Source: Methanolinea sp. (GTDB taxonomy: Archaea; Halobacteriota; Methanomicrobia; Methanomicrobiales; Methanospirillaceae). From it: DNA of 64,000 nt. Location of the stretch: positions 1-64,000 of the forward strand of contig JANIHI010000013.1 of assembly GCA_024518585.1 (NCBI GenBank). Reading direction: 5' to 3'. Positions within the stretch are counted from its first letter, which is position 1; each line of letters begins with the position of its first letter. Below the pieces are notes generated by a model. That model did no database searches and was not told the origin of the DNA. It saw only the letters and a program-made list of their open reading frames with translations. Position numbers and translations under genes: made by a program. Positions 25,483 to 34,888 of the stretch are shown here, in pieces.

Positions 25483-25617
25483 ATGATGGAAGGGTCTGTC
25501 ATCATCATGGGGATACTCGTGGGCGCCGGTCTGCTCGCGTACGTGGTTATCCCCGGCCTGATACTCCTGTGGGACAGGGTGCTGGACTCCGTGGAGAGGG
25601 AGAGGGAAAAGGAGTGA
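25483..25617 (+). CDS. Small single-pass membrane protein (44 residues)
   Basis: MMEGSVIIMGILVGAGLLAY continues into VVIPGLILLWDRVLDSVERE, giving one long hydrophobic helix and a charged cytoplasmic tail. GGTGGGG lies directly upstream as a ribosome binding site. The frame is open further upstream but overlaps the preceding gene there. Probably the second gene of a two-gene unit with 24945-25448. No family known to me. Confidence 0.55.
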   Translation: MMEGSVIIMGILVGAGLLAYVVIPGLILLWDRVLDSVEREREKE

Positions 25618-25827
25618 TCCCCTTTTCCCTCTTTTATTCCTCCCGGGTTTTCGAAGGGGAACCGGAGCCGGGCAGGCGCACGCAGGAAACAGGAAAAGCC
25701 TTGGAAAACCCTTGGCGACCTCCCGGGGAATGCCAGGGATGGAGGAAAGAAACCGCATTCTCTCTCCCTCTGGGAGGGCCAGCGTAAAAAAAGTTCATTG
25801 GGGGGATTCCACTCTCCCCCACCCTCT

Positions 25828-26208
25828 TCAGTTGCCAGAAGGGGGGCAGAGGCCACAGGAACCATCCCGGAGCCGGGTCTGGTTGCGGGCCAAAGTGCGC
25901 ACCTGGTCACCAATACCCTCCCGTATGCGGGTCTGGTTATGGGCCAAAGTGCGGACCTGGTTACCGATTCCTGTGGATGTGCCTGGCCTGCTGACCTCGC
26001 TTTGCCCGCGAGGGGAGCTATCAGTGAGACCATGCCAAGCACGGGCCTGGTACTGGCCCTGGGTATCTGCTGTTGCCGCTGACTCTTCCTGGACTGCAGG
26101 AGAACCTGCTTTTGCACCATTGTTTCCCTGCCCGTGGGGCCCTGCTGCCATAACGGCGGCAGGGAGAAGGATGAGCCCCAGGAGACAGAGTATGAAAACT
26201 TTCTTCAT
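25828..26208 (-). CDS. Small secreted repeat protein
   Basis: The ATG at 26208 follows GGAGGAAAG, a strong ribosome binding site, and starts a classical signal peptide (MKKVFILCLLGLILLPAAVM, then AA). The mature ~100 residues are hydrophilic and low in complexity. They contain a tandem 18-19-residue repeat, GIGNQVRTLAHNQTRIRE followed by GIGDQVRTLARNQTRLRD; the duplication is visible in DNA at about 25870-25960. Each repeat has an NQT sequon, so N-glycosylation is possible. It lies 108 bases downstream of the membrane-anchored winged-helix regulator on the same strand. No known family. Confidence 0.6.
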   Translation of the reverse strand: MKKVFILCLLGLILLPAAVMAAGPHGQGNNGAKAGSPAVQEESAATADTQGQYQARAWHGLTDSSPRGQSEVSRPGTSTGIGNQVRTLAHNQTRIREGIGDQVRTLARNQTRLRDGSCGLCPPSGN

Positions 26209-26316
26209 GCTTTCCTCCGTGTGGTCCGGGCCATGGCATCTGTATGTGTCCTGGCCCGTCTCCGGTACGACGTCGGCACGTGTGTAAAAGGCATCTCTCA
26301 CATTCCCAGCTACGGG

Positions 26317-27450
26317 TCAGGCGTAACTGGTCTGCCTTTTCATGGGGGCCCCCTCCCCCGGCAGGGGAGGCACGATGGGTGTTTCGGGCAGCCAGGTCTC
26401 TGACCGGAGGACCGAGAGGGCCAGGTTTGTGAGGGAGTACTGGGTTTCCCGACCCGCATGTCTGGCCTCCACAATTCCATCGGCTGCCAGGTTCTGCATG
26501 TGGCGGGTGACAGACGGCCCGGCAAGCCCGAGGGCAAGGGCAAGTTCTGTCCTCGTCATACCAGGTGTTTGGGCAAGGAGCCGGATGATTGCCCGCGGAG
26601 TATCCGTCCAGAGGTAGGAAAAGAGGCACTGAACGAAAGGCGGGTAAGTGCCCCGATTGACAAAGTACCTCACGGTCCCGGGCCGGGAGAAGAAGGTTAT
26701 CTTCTCCTCGCGCGTGAGTGCAAAGAGATGGTACCGAAGCGTGTTGATGTTCATCGGGACGATTGCCGCGAGGGTAGGGGCATCAATGCCGGGGTGCTCT
26801 GCAATGGCCTGGTACACGCGGTTCCGGGAATCACACGAGAGAATGTTCGTTTTTGTTATTCTCCGGTATCCCAGCGATGGAAGGAATAAACCGGGAATCG
26901 CGGGAATAGGGGATGTATCCCCGATTGCACCTTGGGACCCTGCCTCTTCCCCGTCTTCCTTCCGTGGCCTCGGTGAGGTGAATCCCTCTTTACTTTCCCC
27001 CCCGGGAACCTTTGAGACCGGCAGGGGTCCCGTGGTCTGGGCCGGTCCGCACGGGTACCGTCCTGCCCCATCTCCCCATCCGGGTGGTACGCGGGGGGTA
27101 TGGGGTCCCTGGTGATGGCCGGCCTGCGGGCCACGATTGTCCCTGTTCCCGGCTGCAGAGTCAGAACCTGTTCTCATGGCTGCTACACCCGTAAAACCAC
27201 CGGCAGCCTGTTCACTTGTCTTTTGACCGGCAATGACTCCCTTGCTGAGACCGGCGGCGACCCCCGTCTCACCGTGAATATTTTCCCCCCTTCTCATATC
27301 GGAATTTCCCGGTATGCCGGAATTTCCCGGCGAAGTACCTGGTGGTCCCCCCAGGCCATGGGCTGCCCCTGCAGGGAGGACGAGGAGAAATACAAGAGCC
27401 ACTGCAATGAGGACAAGGCATACCAAGGACGTCCGCATCCAGGTGATCAT
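26317..27450 (-). CDS. Membrane-anchored double winged-helix transcriptional regulator
   Basis: The N-terminus is a hydrophobic anchor (LVCLVLIAVALVFLLVLPAG, about 9-28). A long Gly/Pro-rich spacer (about 30-195) follows, then two winged-helix domains. The first contains RVYQAIAEHPGIDAPTLAAI and ALTREEKI (about 210-270). The second contains AIIRLLAQTPGMTRTELALA and RHMQNLAADGIVEA (about 285-355). The spacer is on the same side as the wHTH domains if the anchor is uncleaved with its N-terminus outside. If it were a cleaved signal, a DNA-binding protein would be exported, which is implausible. Similar membrane-tethered regulators occur in Methanomicrobiales. Targets are unknown; the adjacent secreted-protein gene is an obvious candidate. 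Confidence 0.72.
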   Translation of the reverse strand: MITWMRTSLVCLVLIAVALVFLLVLPAGAAHGLGGPPGTSPGNSGIPGNSDMRRGENIHGETGVAAGLSKGVIAGQKTSEQAAGGFTGVAAMRTGSDSAAGNRDNRGPQAGHHQGPHTPRVPPGWGDGAGRYPCGPAQTTGPLPVSKVPGGESKEGFTSPRPRKEDGEEAGSQGAIGDTSPIPAIPGLFLPSLGYRRITKTNILSCDSRNRVYQAIAEHPGIDAPTLAAIVPMNINTLRYHLFALTREEKITFFSRPGTVRYFVNRGTYPPFVQCLFSYLWTDTPRAIIRLLAQTPGMTRTELALALGLAGPSVTRHMQNLAADGIVEARHAGRETQYSLTNLALSVLRSETWLPETPIVPPLPGEGAPMKRQTSYA

Positions 27451-27682
27451 GGGGAAAGGGTCCCTTAAATATTATCTGATGCAGGAAGCTCCATGGTATT
27501 GCCTCCCATTCCCGTCGTGCGGGGGATATATAGGATGCCCCCCGTTCCCGGTCCCGCCACCAATCCTGCAAAAAGTAGCATTTTCTGGTCCATGGAGGCA
27601 CCATAGCCTTTTCCATGCTGTTCACTATCCGGATAAGACCGCGGGAACCATCCCGGTAGGGCGACTTCCCCCACCGGGAAGC

Positions 27683-27691
27683 CTTATTATA
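27683..27691 (+). promoter_or_regulatory. TATA box of the YIP1-family gene
   Basis: CTTATTATAG lies about 37 bases before the ATG at 27723. It is immediately before the earlier ATG at 27699, which therefore would not be transcribed. Confidence 0.5.
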
Positions 27692-27722
27692 GGATGCAAT
27701 GGGTACAACCAATGGGATTTCA

Positions 27723-28322
27723 ATGGATTTTGTTGCTACAGCCAGGGGATTCCTCCTGGAACCCAAAGTGGCCTTCGTGAGGGCGAGGAGTGTCAGTATC
27801 AGTGACTCCATCCTCTACTTCATCCTCCTCCTCCTGATCAATGCCATTTTATCGGTCATTGTCGGCCTTGTCATCGCAACCGCCATCCTTTCACTCGTCG
27901 TCCAGCTCATTGGCCAGCTCGGCATGGGAGAGGTCTTCCTCGTTGAGACATTGGGGATGGTCGCGGCCGCCATCATCCTCGTGATCGTCTCTTTCCTCTT
28001 CCTCTTCGTTGCCGCCGGTTGGTTGCATATCTTCGTGTACCTGCTCGGAGGGAGAAAGGGCTATGGAGAGACGCTCAAGGTACTGGCCTTTGGTTCAACT
28101 CCCTTCCTGCTTGTCGGGTGGATACCTCTCGTGGGATTCTTCGTCGGGGGAGTGTGGACACTGGTCCTGTCAGTCCTTGGTATCCGCGAGCTCCAGCAGG
28201 TCTCCACGGCCAGGGCACTTGGCGCCGTAATCCTTGCAGCAGTCATCCCATTCATCCTCCTGGTCATTCTTGCTGCATATTTCTTCATCTCCCCGGTCTC
28301 CGTCGTTGGACCGCTGTCCTAG
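27723..28322 (+). CDS. YIP1 family membrane protein (paralogue of 45039-45629)
   Basis: About 199 residues with five hydrophobic helices and the YIP1 signature: AGWLHIFVYLLGGRKGYGET (about 96-115), then STPFLLVGWIPLVGFFVGGV and SVLGIRELQQVSTARAL. The start at 27723 (MDFVATARGFLLEPKVAF) aligns with the paralogue's MSESVLDKVRGFLFSPTLSF. The listed TATA box also rules out the ATG at 27699. Archaeal YIP1 proteins are of unknown function; eukaryotic relatives act in membrane trafficking. Monocistronic. Confidence 0.82.
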   Translation: MDFVATARGFLLEPKVAFVRARSVSISDSILYFILLLLINAILSVIVGLVIATAILSLVVQLIGQLGMGEVFLVETLGMVAAAIILVIVSFLFLFVAAGWLHIFVYLLGGRKGYGETLKVLAFGSTPFLLVGWIPLVGFFVGGVWTLVLSVLGIRELQQVSTARALGAVILAAVIPFILLVILAAYFFISPVSVVGPLS

Positions 28323-28644
28323 ACCCCTATCCTCCCCTTTTACCCGTAAAAATCAGGTCTCTCCCATCTTTTTTGGGTAAATTAAAAAAATGAGCGAGGG
28401 AGTGCAGCACGTGAGGTGCGTGTGGAAAGGGCCGGGCACCATCCCCCCTGGCCCGGCTATGTACGAGGGGACTTACAAGTTAATAAATTTTTACAATTTT
28501 TTATTACATAAATTAAATGTCTTCTTAAAAAAATTGTCTCCACCAGAAGGTGCACAGACTGACTGGCAACCCCTCCCATCACCTTTCCCGGAATGCAGAG
28601 ACCGCACCATTAATCCTCCCGTCCCGCAGATAGTAGGAACAGAC
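28323..28644. other. Non-coding 322-bp interval upstream of the folate ligase gene
   Basis: The 3' part (28478-28535) is very AT-rich, with several TATA-like stretches (TTAATAAATTTTTAC and CATAAATTAAATG). It probably contains the promoter of the gene at 28645 with a leader of about 100 nt. A frame is open upstream of 28645 but has no family-like sequence. No RNA gene is recognised. Confidence 0.4.
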
Positions 28645-29211
28645 ATGTGTACCTCCAAGGAGGCACTCCGTTCCAGTGGCCGTGAAGCAAGGGCAGCCCT
28701 CCCGGAAGAATCGCGGAGGATTTTCAGCAGCCGCATCTGTGAACAGGTCGCACAAATCCTAAACGGAATGGACCCCGTTCTCGTCTATGTCTCAAAACCC
28801 CCTGAGGTAGACACCCACAGCCTCATACACACGCTTCTCTCACGGGACAGGTCGGTTGTTGTCCCCATCATCGAGAGGGAAGAAAGAAACCTGCGCCTTT
28901 CGTACCTGCGCGATCCCCTCCACCTCTCTCCCAGCACGTTCTCTGTCCCTGAACCCATCGGCCACGAGATCCCCGCCGACCCGGGCAGGATACCGGTTGC
29001 CATCGTGCCCCTGATAGCCTTTGACCGGAAGGGGCACCGGCTCGGGTATGGCGCAGGGTACTACGACAGGTTCCTCTCCCGGAACCCCCATATGGTCAAG
29101 ATTGGGCTTGGGTTCTCCTGCCAGGAGGTCGATGCAATCCCTGCCAGCGAGAGGGACATCTCCATGGACGTGATCGTCACCGAGCAGGATATCATCCGCA
29201 TCAGGAAATGA
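28645..29211 (+). CDS. 5-formyltetrahydrofolate cyclo-ligase family protein
   Basis: The family closes 5-formyl-(tetrahydro)pterin to the methenyl form using ATP. The 188-residue protein has the N-terminal basic segment KEALRSSGREARAAL and the diagnostic substrate/phosphate loop RKGHRLGYGAGYYDRFLSR (about 130-148). It ends with the family DVIVTEQDI. In a methanogen the physiological substrate may be a methanopterin or a related C1 carrier. ATG 28645 fits the family length; 85 upstream codons in frame look non-coding. It converges with serS, ending 3 bases from it. Confidence 0.87.
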   Translation: MCTSKEALRSSGREARAALPEESRRIFSSRICEQVAQILNGMDPVLVYVSKPPEVDTHSLIHTLLSRDRSVVVPIIEREERNLRLSYLRDPLHLSPSTFSVPEPIGHEIPADPGRIPVAIVPLIAFDRKGHRLGYGAGYYDRFLSRNPHMVKIGLGFSCQEVDAIPASERDISMDVIVTEQDIIRIRK

Positions 29212-29214
29212 GGA

Positions 29215-30492
29215 TCACAGGTACGCCATCCCGTTCATGTAGGGCTTCAAGACGTCCGGTACAGCCACCCTGCCGTCGTGCTCCTGGTAGTTCTCAAGGA
29301 TTGCCCGGATGGTCCGCGAGGTCGCCACGGCCGTCGAGTTGAGGGTGTGGACATACCGCTTTGACTCAAAGTCCCGTGGGTCCCGGACGCGGATACGGAG
29401 GCGGACGGCCTGGTAGGAGGTGCAGTTGGAACAGGACACAACCTCCCGGTATACCTGTTCGCGGGGCATCCAGACTTCAATATCGTATTTCTTGGCGGCA
29501 ACCGTCCCGATATCTCCCGTGCAGATCGAGACGACCCGGTAGGGGAGACCAAGGAGCCGGTATACCTCCTCGGCATGGTCGAGCAGTTCCTCGTGGATCT
29601 CCCAGGAATCTTCAGGCCGGCAGAAGACGAACTGCTCCACCTTGTGGAACTGGTGGACCCTGAACAACCCTTTCGTATCAAGGCCATGTGACCCTATTTC
29701 CCGCCGGAAACAGGGAGAGACACCGCAGAGCCGAAGGGGAAGGTCCCGCTCCTCGAATATCTCGTCCTGGTACATCGCGCAGAGCGGGTGTTCGCTGGTC
29801 GCGATGAGGTACGCATCGTCATCCTCGATCTTGTACATGACATTTTCAAAATCGGCGAGGTCAGTGACACCCTCGTACGAGGAACGGTTCATCATGTACG
29901 GGGGGATGACGGGAATAAACCCCTTTCTCGTCAGGAGGTCGATGGCAAACCGCTGGAGTGCGAGGTCCAGGAGGACGAGGTTGCCCTTGAGGTAGTAAAA
30001 GCCCGCGCCGGCAGCACGGGCAGCACGCTCAAAGTCTGCCCACCCCTTCTCGCTTGCGAGCTCCCCGTGGTTTTTGAGGGGAAAATCAAAGGACCTCGGG
30101 GTTCCCACGCGCCGGACCTCCACGTTCTCGGAGTCGTCCTTTCCGACCGGGACACTCTCGTGGAGGATATTGGGCAATAGCATCAGGATTGATCGGATAT
30201 CCTGTGAAAGAGTCTCGACGGCAGACTCTTTCTCCTTTATCTTCCCGGGCAGCTGCGATGCCTCCAGGAGAAGGGTACGGCAGTCCTCGCCTGCCTTGCG
30301 TGCTTCGTTGATTTCACGGGCGATGCTGTTCCGTCTCCGGCGGAGTTCGTCGGTCTCGACCTTGAGGGAACGCACCTGCCTGTCCTTCTCAAGGAGCTCA
30401 TCAACGAGCCTGGTATCCGCAGTCCTCCCCCTCTTCCGGAGATCTGCCCGGACGATCTCGGGGTTTTCCCGTATGAACTTTATGTCAAGCAT
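29215..30492 (-). CDS. serS: Seryl-tRNA synthetase (class II, common type)
   Basis: The enzyme charges tRNA-Ser. The 425-residue protein has the N-terminal coiled-coil arm (about 28-105, LVDELLEKDRQVRSLKVETD onward). Class II motif 2 reads CFRREIGSHGLDTKGLFRVH, and motif 3 is in the segment containing STAVATSRTIRAILENYQ near the C-terminus. The start MLDIKFIRENPEIV at 30492 is the family start; an ATG 28 codons upstream is not used. This is the bacterial/eukaryal-like SerRS, not the rare methanogen type. Monocistronic. Confidence 0.95.
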   Translation of the reverse strand: MLDIKFIRENPEIVRADLRKRGRTADTRLVDELLEKDRQVRSLKVETDELRRRRNSIAREINEARKAGEDCRTLLLEASQLPGKIKEKESAVETLSQDIRSILMLLPNILHESVPVGKDDSENVEVRRVGTPRSFDFPLKNHGELASEKGWADFERAARAAGAGFYYLKGNLVLLDLALQRFAIDLLTRKGFIPVIPPYMMNRSSYEGVTDLADFENVMYKIEDDDAYLIATSEHPLCAMYQDEIFEERDLPLRLCGVSPCFRREIGSHGLDTKGLFRVHQFHKVEQFVFCRPEDSWEIHEELLDHAEEVYRLLGLPYRVVSICTGDIGTVAAKKYDIEVWMPREQVYREVVSCSNCTSYQAVRLRIRVRDPRDFESKRYVHTLNSTAVATSRTIRAILENYQEHDGRVAVPDVLKPYMNGMAYL

Positions 30493-30694
30493 GGTCCGCG
30501 TCCCACCTGCACCGGTTTTCTCTCCTCTCTCTTGGTTGCCAAGGGGCATTGTTTTTTTGGGGTGAACGGGGCCCACCCCAATGAGTGCCCTGGTGTGGAA
30601 AGGCTGAGAAAGAAATAGTCTTATTTAATGTTCCAATGCCCAATTTATAGGATTAAATGGTCTTTTTCTCTTGCCGTGCGGTTCCTGCCGTGAG

Positions 30695-30708
30695 TGATAT
30701 TTTTATAT
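30695..30708 (+). promoter_or_regulatory. Strong TATA box of the Cdc48-Hsp20 unit
   Basis: ATTTTTATATACTA lies about 60 bases before the ATG at 30763, giving a leader of about 35 nt with CAGGAG as ribosome binding site. Confidence 0.65.
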
Positions 30709-30762
30709 ACTATTGGACACTTACTTTTAGTAAACTCTTGACAACAACCAGGAGCAGATTCA

Positions 30763-33144
30763 ATGTCAAATACAGATACCATCGAAGTCATCGTAAAGGA
30801 GGCAGCCAGGGACGATGCAGGGCGTGGCATTGCCCGTCTGAGTATCGAGGCGATGCGGAAGCTCGGAGTGGTCTCGGGCGATGCCATCGAGATCCAGGGG
30901 AAAAAGAAGGCAACGGCCATCGTCTGGCCGGGATTCCCCCAGGATACCGGGCAGGCCATCATCCGGATCGACGGCACCATCCGCAGCAATGCAGGGACAG
31001 GCGTCGACGAACGCGTCAGGATCAGGAAAGTGGAGGTGGGGTATGCAAAAAAAGTCGTGATCAACCCCACCCAGCCTATCCGTCTCGTCGGCGGTGAACA
31101 GTACCTCTCGCGGATCCTGCGGGGCCGGGCCGTCATGGAAGGCCAGACGGTGAGGGTTGATGTCATCGGAAACCCGCTCACGCTCGTCATCTCTAAGGTC
31201 ACTCCCAAGGGAGTGGCAATAGTCACCGAGGATACCCAGATTGAGCTTAGGGAGACCCCCTACGAGCCGGAGGAGAAGAGGAAGGGAGAGGTCACGGACG
31301 TCCATTACGAGGATATCGGGGGGCTTTCCCGCGAGCTCGAGATGGTCCGCGAGATGATCGAGCTCCCGCTGCGTCACCCCGAGCTCTTCGAGCGCCTCGG
31401 GATAGACCCTCCCAAGGGTGTCCTGCTCTATGGCCCCCCCGGTACAGGCAAGACACTGATTGCAAAGGCCGTGGCAAACGAGGTGGATGCACACTTCCTC
31501 TCTATCTCCGGCCCGGAGATCATGAGCAAGTACTACGGGGAGAGCGAGGGCAAGCTCAGGGAGGTCTTTGAGGAGGCCCAGGAAAATGCACCGGCCATCA
31601 TCTTCATCGACGAGATCGATTCCATCGCACCCCGGAGGGAGGAGACGAAGGGCGAAGTGGAACGGAGGGTTGTTGCCCAGCTGCTCTCCCTGATGGACGG
31701 GCTCAAGGCAAGGGGCCAGGTCATCGTGATCGCTGCCACGAACATACCGGACGCCATTGATCCTGCCCTCCGCCGGGGCGGTCGTTTCGACCGCGAGATC
31801 GAGATAGGGATCCCCGACAAGAAAGGGCGCCTGGAGATCTTCCAGGTCCACACGCGCGGTGTCCCGCTTGCAGATGACGTCCGGCTCGAGAACTATGCGG
31901 ATACGACCCATGGATTCGTGGGGGCAGATATTGCCCTCCTTGTCAAGGAGGCAGCCATGCATGCCCTCCGGAAGGTCCTGCCGAAGCTGGACCTGGACAA
32001 GGAGATCCCGGCCGACATGCTCGAGCAGCTCAAGGTCACGAAAGAAGACTTTGACGAGGCCCGCAAGCACGTGGAGCCGAGTGCCATGCGGGAGGTCCTC
32101 GTTGAGGTACCGGACGTGACCTGGGATGATATCGGCGGCCTCGAAGAGGTCAAGCAGGAGTTGCGGGAAGCCGTCGAATGGCCCATGCGCTACCCGCAGG
32201 TCTTCGAGAAGCTCAACACCCGTCCACCCAAGGGTATCCTTCTCTTCGGCCCCCCCGGGACCGGGAAAACACTCCTCGCGAAGGCCGTCGCCAACGAGAG
32301 CGAGTGTAACTTCATATCCGTGAAGGGACCCGAGCTCCTGTCCAAGTGGGTAGGAGAGTCAGAGAAGGGTGTCAGGGAAGTCTTCCGCAAGGCCAGGCAG
32401 GCCTCACCGGCCATCATATTCTTCGACGAGGTCGATGCCCTCGTGCCCAAGAGGGGGATGTACGCGGGCTCTTCCCATGTCACGGAGAGCGTCGTCAGCC
32501 AGATCCTGACAGAGCTTGACGGGCTCGAGGAACTCAAGGACGTGACCGTCATCGGGGCGACGAACCGGCCCGACATGCTGGACCCGGCACTGATGCGACC
32601 CGGCAGGATGGAGAGGCACATTTACGTCCCGCCCCCGGATGCCGAGAGCAGGAAGAAGATCTTCGAGGTCTACCTCGGGAGCGAGGCAAACCTCGTCACG
32701 GGCGATGTGAAAATCGATGACCTCGTCGCACTGACCGAGGGGTACGTCGGTGCCGATATCGAGGCCCTCGTCAGGGAGGCAAAGCTGATGGCCATGCGGG
32801 AGTTCATCACCGTCATGGCCGGAAAGAGTGACCAGGAGATTGCCGATGCTGCCGTCAACGTCCGGATCACGAAGAAACACTTTGACGAGGCCCTCAAGAA
32901 GGTGAAGGGTTCGATGGATCGCGAGTCGCTCGAGGCCGCAGAACGCCAGGCCTGGGAGATCCTCTACAACCAGGAGCAGCGGACCATCCTCGAGAACGCT
33001 GTCGCAGCGTTAAAACAGGCTGAATTGCGACGGGGAAAAGTTTACGACACGGAAGCACTCCGCGCCAGCACGTTTGCCCGCAAGAAAGACTGGAACGAGA
33101 TCAAGCGGCTCACCCACCAGCTCGAGGAAGAGCTGAAGGCATAG
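30763..33144 (+). CDS. Cdc48/VAT-type AAA+ ATPase
   Basis: A hexameric unfoldase that extracts and unfolds proteins for the archaeal proteasome. The 793-residue protein has the double-psi barrel N-domain (1 to about 185). The D1 AAA domain has Walker A GPPGTGKT at 224-231 and Walker B IIFIDEID. The D2 domain has Walker A at 496-503 and Walker B IIFFDEVD. Both arginine-finger regions are intact (D1 [12 protein letters not shown]2 [11 protein letters not shown]). The C-terminal extension (about 715-793) ends EEELKA without an HbYX motif. ATG 30763 follows CAGGAG. An Hsp20 gene follows 52 bases downstream, so a stress/proteostasis pairing is plausible. Confidence 0.97.
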   Translation: MSNTDTIEVIVKEAARDDAGRGIARLSIEAMRKLGVVSGDAIEIQGKKKATAIVWPGFPQDTGQAIIRIDGTIRSNAGTGVDERVRIRKVEVGYAKKVVINPTQPIRLVGGEQYLSRILRGRAVMEGQTVRVDVIGNPLTLVISKVTPKGVAIVTEDTQIELRETPYEPEEKRKGEVTDVHYEDIGGLSRELEMVREMIELPLRHPELFERLGIDPPKGVLLYGPPGTGKTLIAKAVANEVDAHFLSISGPEIMSKYYGESEGKLREVFEEAQENAPAIIFIDEIDSIAPRREETKGEVERRVVAQLLSLMDGLKARGQVIVIAATNIPDAIDPALRRGGRFDREIEIGIPDKKGRLEIFQVHTRGVPLADDVRLENYADTTHGFVGADIALLVKEAAMHALRKVLPKLDLDKEIPADMLEQLKVTKEDFDEARKHVEPSAMREVLVEVPDVTWDDIGGLEEVKQELREAVEWPMRYPQVFEKLNTRPPKGILLFGPPGTGKTLLAKAVANESECNFISVKGPELLSKWVGESEKGVREVFRKARQASPAIIFFDEVDALVPKRGMYAGSSHVTESVVSQILTELDGLEELKDVTVIGATNRPDMLDPALMRPGRMERHIYVPPPDAESRKKIFEVYLGSEANLVTGDVKIDDLVALTEGYVGADIEALVREAKLMAMREFITVMAGKSDQEIADAAVNVRITKKHFDEALKKVKGSMDRESLEAAERQAWEILYNQEQRTILENAVAALKQAELRRGKVYDTEALRASTFARKKDWNEIKRLTHQLEEELKA

Positions 33145-33196
33145 GAACAGGAATTAAACCTCTTCCATGAGGCGAAGGGTACAATGAACGCTTAAA

Positions 33197-33634
33197 ATGG
33201 CCGAGAAACAGGACGATATGAAAAAGACCATCGAGGAGATGGTCAGGCAACTCATGGCTGCGGCGAATGACGGGCGAATACAGCCTGTCTTCGTCGGGAT
33301 GAAGGTCATTGTCAGTCCCGGCGGAGGTGGCCCCCTTCCCCCGCAGAAGGCTCGCGGGGACTCCGTTGACCCGGGGATCGAGATCCACAGAGTGGGAAAA
33401 CGTGTCATGCTGGTCACGGAGATGCCGGGGGTCTCTTCCGAGAACGTTCGGGTCCTGTTCAGGGATGACCGCGTGTATATCTGGGCACGGGAAGGTGAGA
33501 TACACTACAAATCCAGTGCACGGGTGCCTCACCCCCTGAAAGGGTCAGAGGAAATGACTTTCCGGCACGGCGTCCTTGAGGTTACCTACCTCCCGGAAGA
33601 GGATGGCGACCAGGGAGAGACGACGACCCCGTGA
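33197..33634 (+). CDS. Hsp20/alpha-crystallin-like small heat-shock protein
   Basis: A 145-residue protein. A helical N-terminus (KKTIEEMVRQLMAAANDGRI) and a Gly/Pro linker lead to a divergent alpha-crystallin domain (about 60-135). Its recognisable strands are MLVTEMPGVSSENVRVLFRD and MTFRHGVLEVTYLP. The C-terminal IxI motif normally needed for oligomer assembly is not seen, so it may act as dimers. It follows the Cdc48 gene by 52 bases on the same strand and probably shares its transcript. The T-rich stretch just after the stop could terminate transcription. Confidence 0.8.
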   Translation: MAEKQDDMKKTIEEMVRQLMAAANDGRIQPVFVGMKVIVSPGGGGPLPPQKARGDSVDPGIEIHRVGKRVMLVTEMPGVSSENVRVLFRDDRVYIWAREGEIHYKSSARVPHPLKGSEEMTFRHGVLEVTYLPEEDGDQGETTTP

Positions 33635-33640
33635 CAAACC

Positions 33641-33652
33641 CTTTTTTTCCCC
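33641..33652 (+). terminator. Probable T-tract terminator after the Hsp20 gene
   Basis: A run of seven T residues (33644-33650) directly after the Hsp20 stop codon and before the next TATA box resembles archaeal oligo-T termination signals. Confidence 0.4.
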
Positions 33653-33662
33653 AAACATACAC

Positions 33663-33674
33663 CTTTTTTATATC
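33663..33674 (+). promoter_or_regulatory. TATA box of the FBP aldolase/phosphatase gene
   Basis: TTTTTTTATATC lies about 48 bases before the ATG at 33717. GAGGT at 33704-33708 serves as ribosome binding site. Confidence 0.55.
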
Positions 33675-33716
33675 TTCTTCCCCTACTATCTGGATAGCAC
33701 ACACGAGGTTTCTCTC

Positions 33717-34814
33717 ATGCCGAAAATTACCATTTCTTTGATCAAAGCAGATATCGGGAGTTTTCCAGGGCATTCCCGAACGCACCCGGTAATCCTTGAG
33801 AAGGCAGCAAAGCTCCTCAAGGAGCAGGAAGGAAAGCTCCTCATCGATTCTTTTGTCACCCATTGCGGCGATGACCTTGAACTAATCATGACCCATACCC
33901 GGGGGGAGGACGATAAAGAGATCCATGCCCTCTCGTGGAAAGTTTTCCAGGAGTGCGCCAGGATGGCAAAAGAGATGAAGCTCTATGGTGCAGGCCAGGA
34001 CATCCTCTCTGATGCGTTCTCCGGGAATGTGAAGGGGATGGGGCCGGGAGTTGCGGAGATGGAATTCGAGGAACGGGGCTCAGACCCCGTGCTCCTCTTC
34101 ATGGCAGACAAGACGGAACCCGGGGCCTGGAATTTCTACCTGTACAAGATGTTTGCAGATCCCTTCAACACGGCCGGGCTCGTAATTGACCCCTCCATGC
34201 ACGATGGTTTCATCTTTGAGGTCCATGATGTCATCGAGAAGCGCAAGATCGAGTTCCGGACACCCGAAGAGATCTACAGTCTCCTCGCCTACATCGGGGC
34301 CCCCTCCCGTTATGTCATCAAATACGTGCGCAGGAAAGACGGCCTCGTGGCCGCCTCGACGAGTACCCAGCGTCTCTCCCTCATCGCCGGCAAGTACGTC
34401 GGCAAGGATGACCCGGTTATGATAGTCCGGGGACAGAGCGGTCTTCCCGCTGTCGGGGAGATCCTTGAGCCATTTGCTACCCCGCTCATCGTTGCCGGAT
34501 GGATGCGTGGCTCTCACCACGGTCCCTTCATGCCCGTCGGTCTCCCGGACGCCAACTGCACCCGGTTCGACGGGCCTCCAAGAGTCATATGCCTCGGTTT
34601 CCAGGTCTGCAACGGGAAGCTGATTGGGCCGGCAGACATGTTCGATGACCCGGCTTTTGACAGGGTGAGGCAGCGCTGCAATGAACTTGCGGACATCCTC
34701 CGGGCACACGGACCCTTTGAGCCGCATCGCCTCTCCCTGGGGGAGATGGAGTATACGACCCTCCCGGCGGTTGAGAAGGCATTAAAGAGCCGTTGGGTCC
34801 CCATCGGTGAGTGA
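33717..34814 (+). CDS. Bifunctional fructose-1,6-bisphosphate aldolase/phosphatase
   Basis: This archaeal gluconeogenic enzyme condenses triose phosphates and dephosphorylates the product to fructose-6-phosphate. The 365-residue protein begins KITISLIKADIGSFPGHSRT, with the N-terminal metal-binding residues. It contains THCGDDLELIMTH and the catalytic Lys/Tyr region FMADKTEPGAWNFYLYKMFA. SHHGPFMPV and the closing FDGPPRVICLGFQV are also present. The ATG at 33717 gives the usual family start; the frame opens 47 codons upstream inside the Hsp20 gene without homology. It has its own TATA box and ribosome binding site. Confidence 0.95.
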   Translation: MPKITISLIKADIGSFPGHSRTHPVILEKAAKLLKEQEGKLLIDSFVTHCGDDLELIMTHTRGEDDKEIHALSWKVFQECARMAKEMKLYGAGQDILSDAFSGNVKGMGPGVAEMEFEERGSDPVLLFMADKTEPGAWNFYLYKMFADPFNTAGLVIDPSMHDGFIFEVHDVIEKRKIEFRTPEEIYSLLAYIGAPSRYVIKYVRRKDGLVAASTSTQRLSLIAGKYVGKDDPVMIVRGQSGLPAVGEILEPFATPLIVAGWMRGSHHGPFMPVGLPDANCTRFDGPPRVICLGFQVCNGKLIGPADMFDDPAFDRVRQRCNELADILRAHGPFEPHRLSLGEMEYTTLPAVEKALKSRWVPIGE

Positions 34815-34853
34815 TCCCCACTCATCCCCACCCTGCCGGGGTGCCGGCTGAAA

Positions 34854-34863
34854 ACCAATAAAT
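34854..34863 (+). promoter_or_regulatory. TATA box of the LSm gene
   Basis: CCAATAAATACC (about 34854-34864) lies about 30 bases before the ATG at 34889, giving a very short leader with GAGGCAG. Confidence 0.45.
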
Positions 34864-34888
34864 ACCGGCACTCCCCAATAAGAGGCAG

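Noticed and set aside
30766-32070. 434-codon minus-strand frame opposite the Cdc48 gene
   Set aside because: It is a long antisense shadow in a high-GC highly conserved gene. It has no start signals and the plus strand encodes unmistakable AAA+ motifs.
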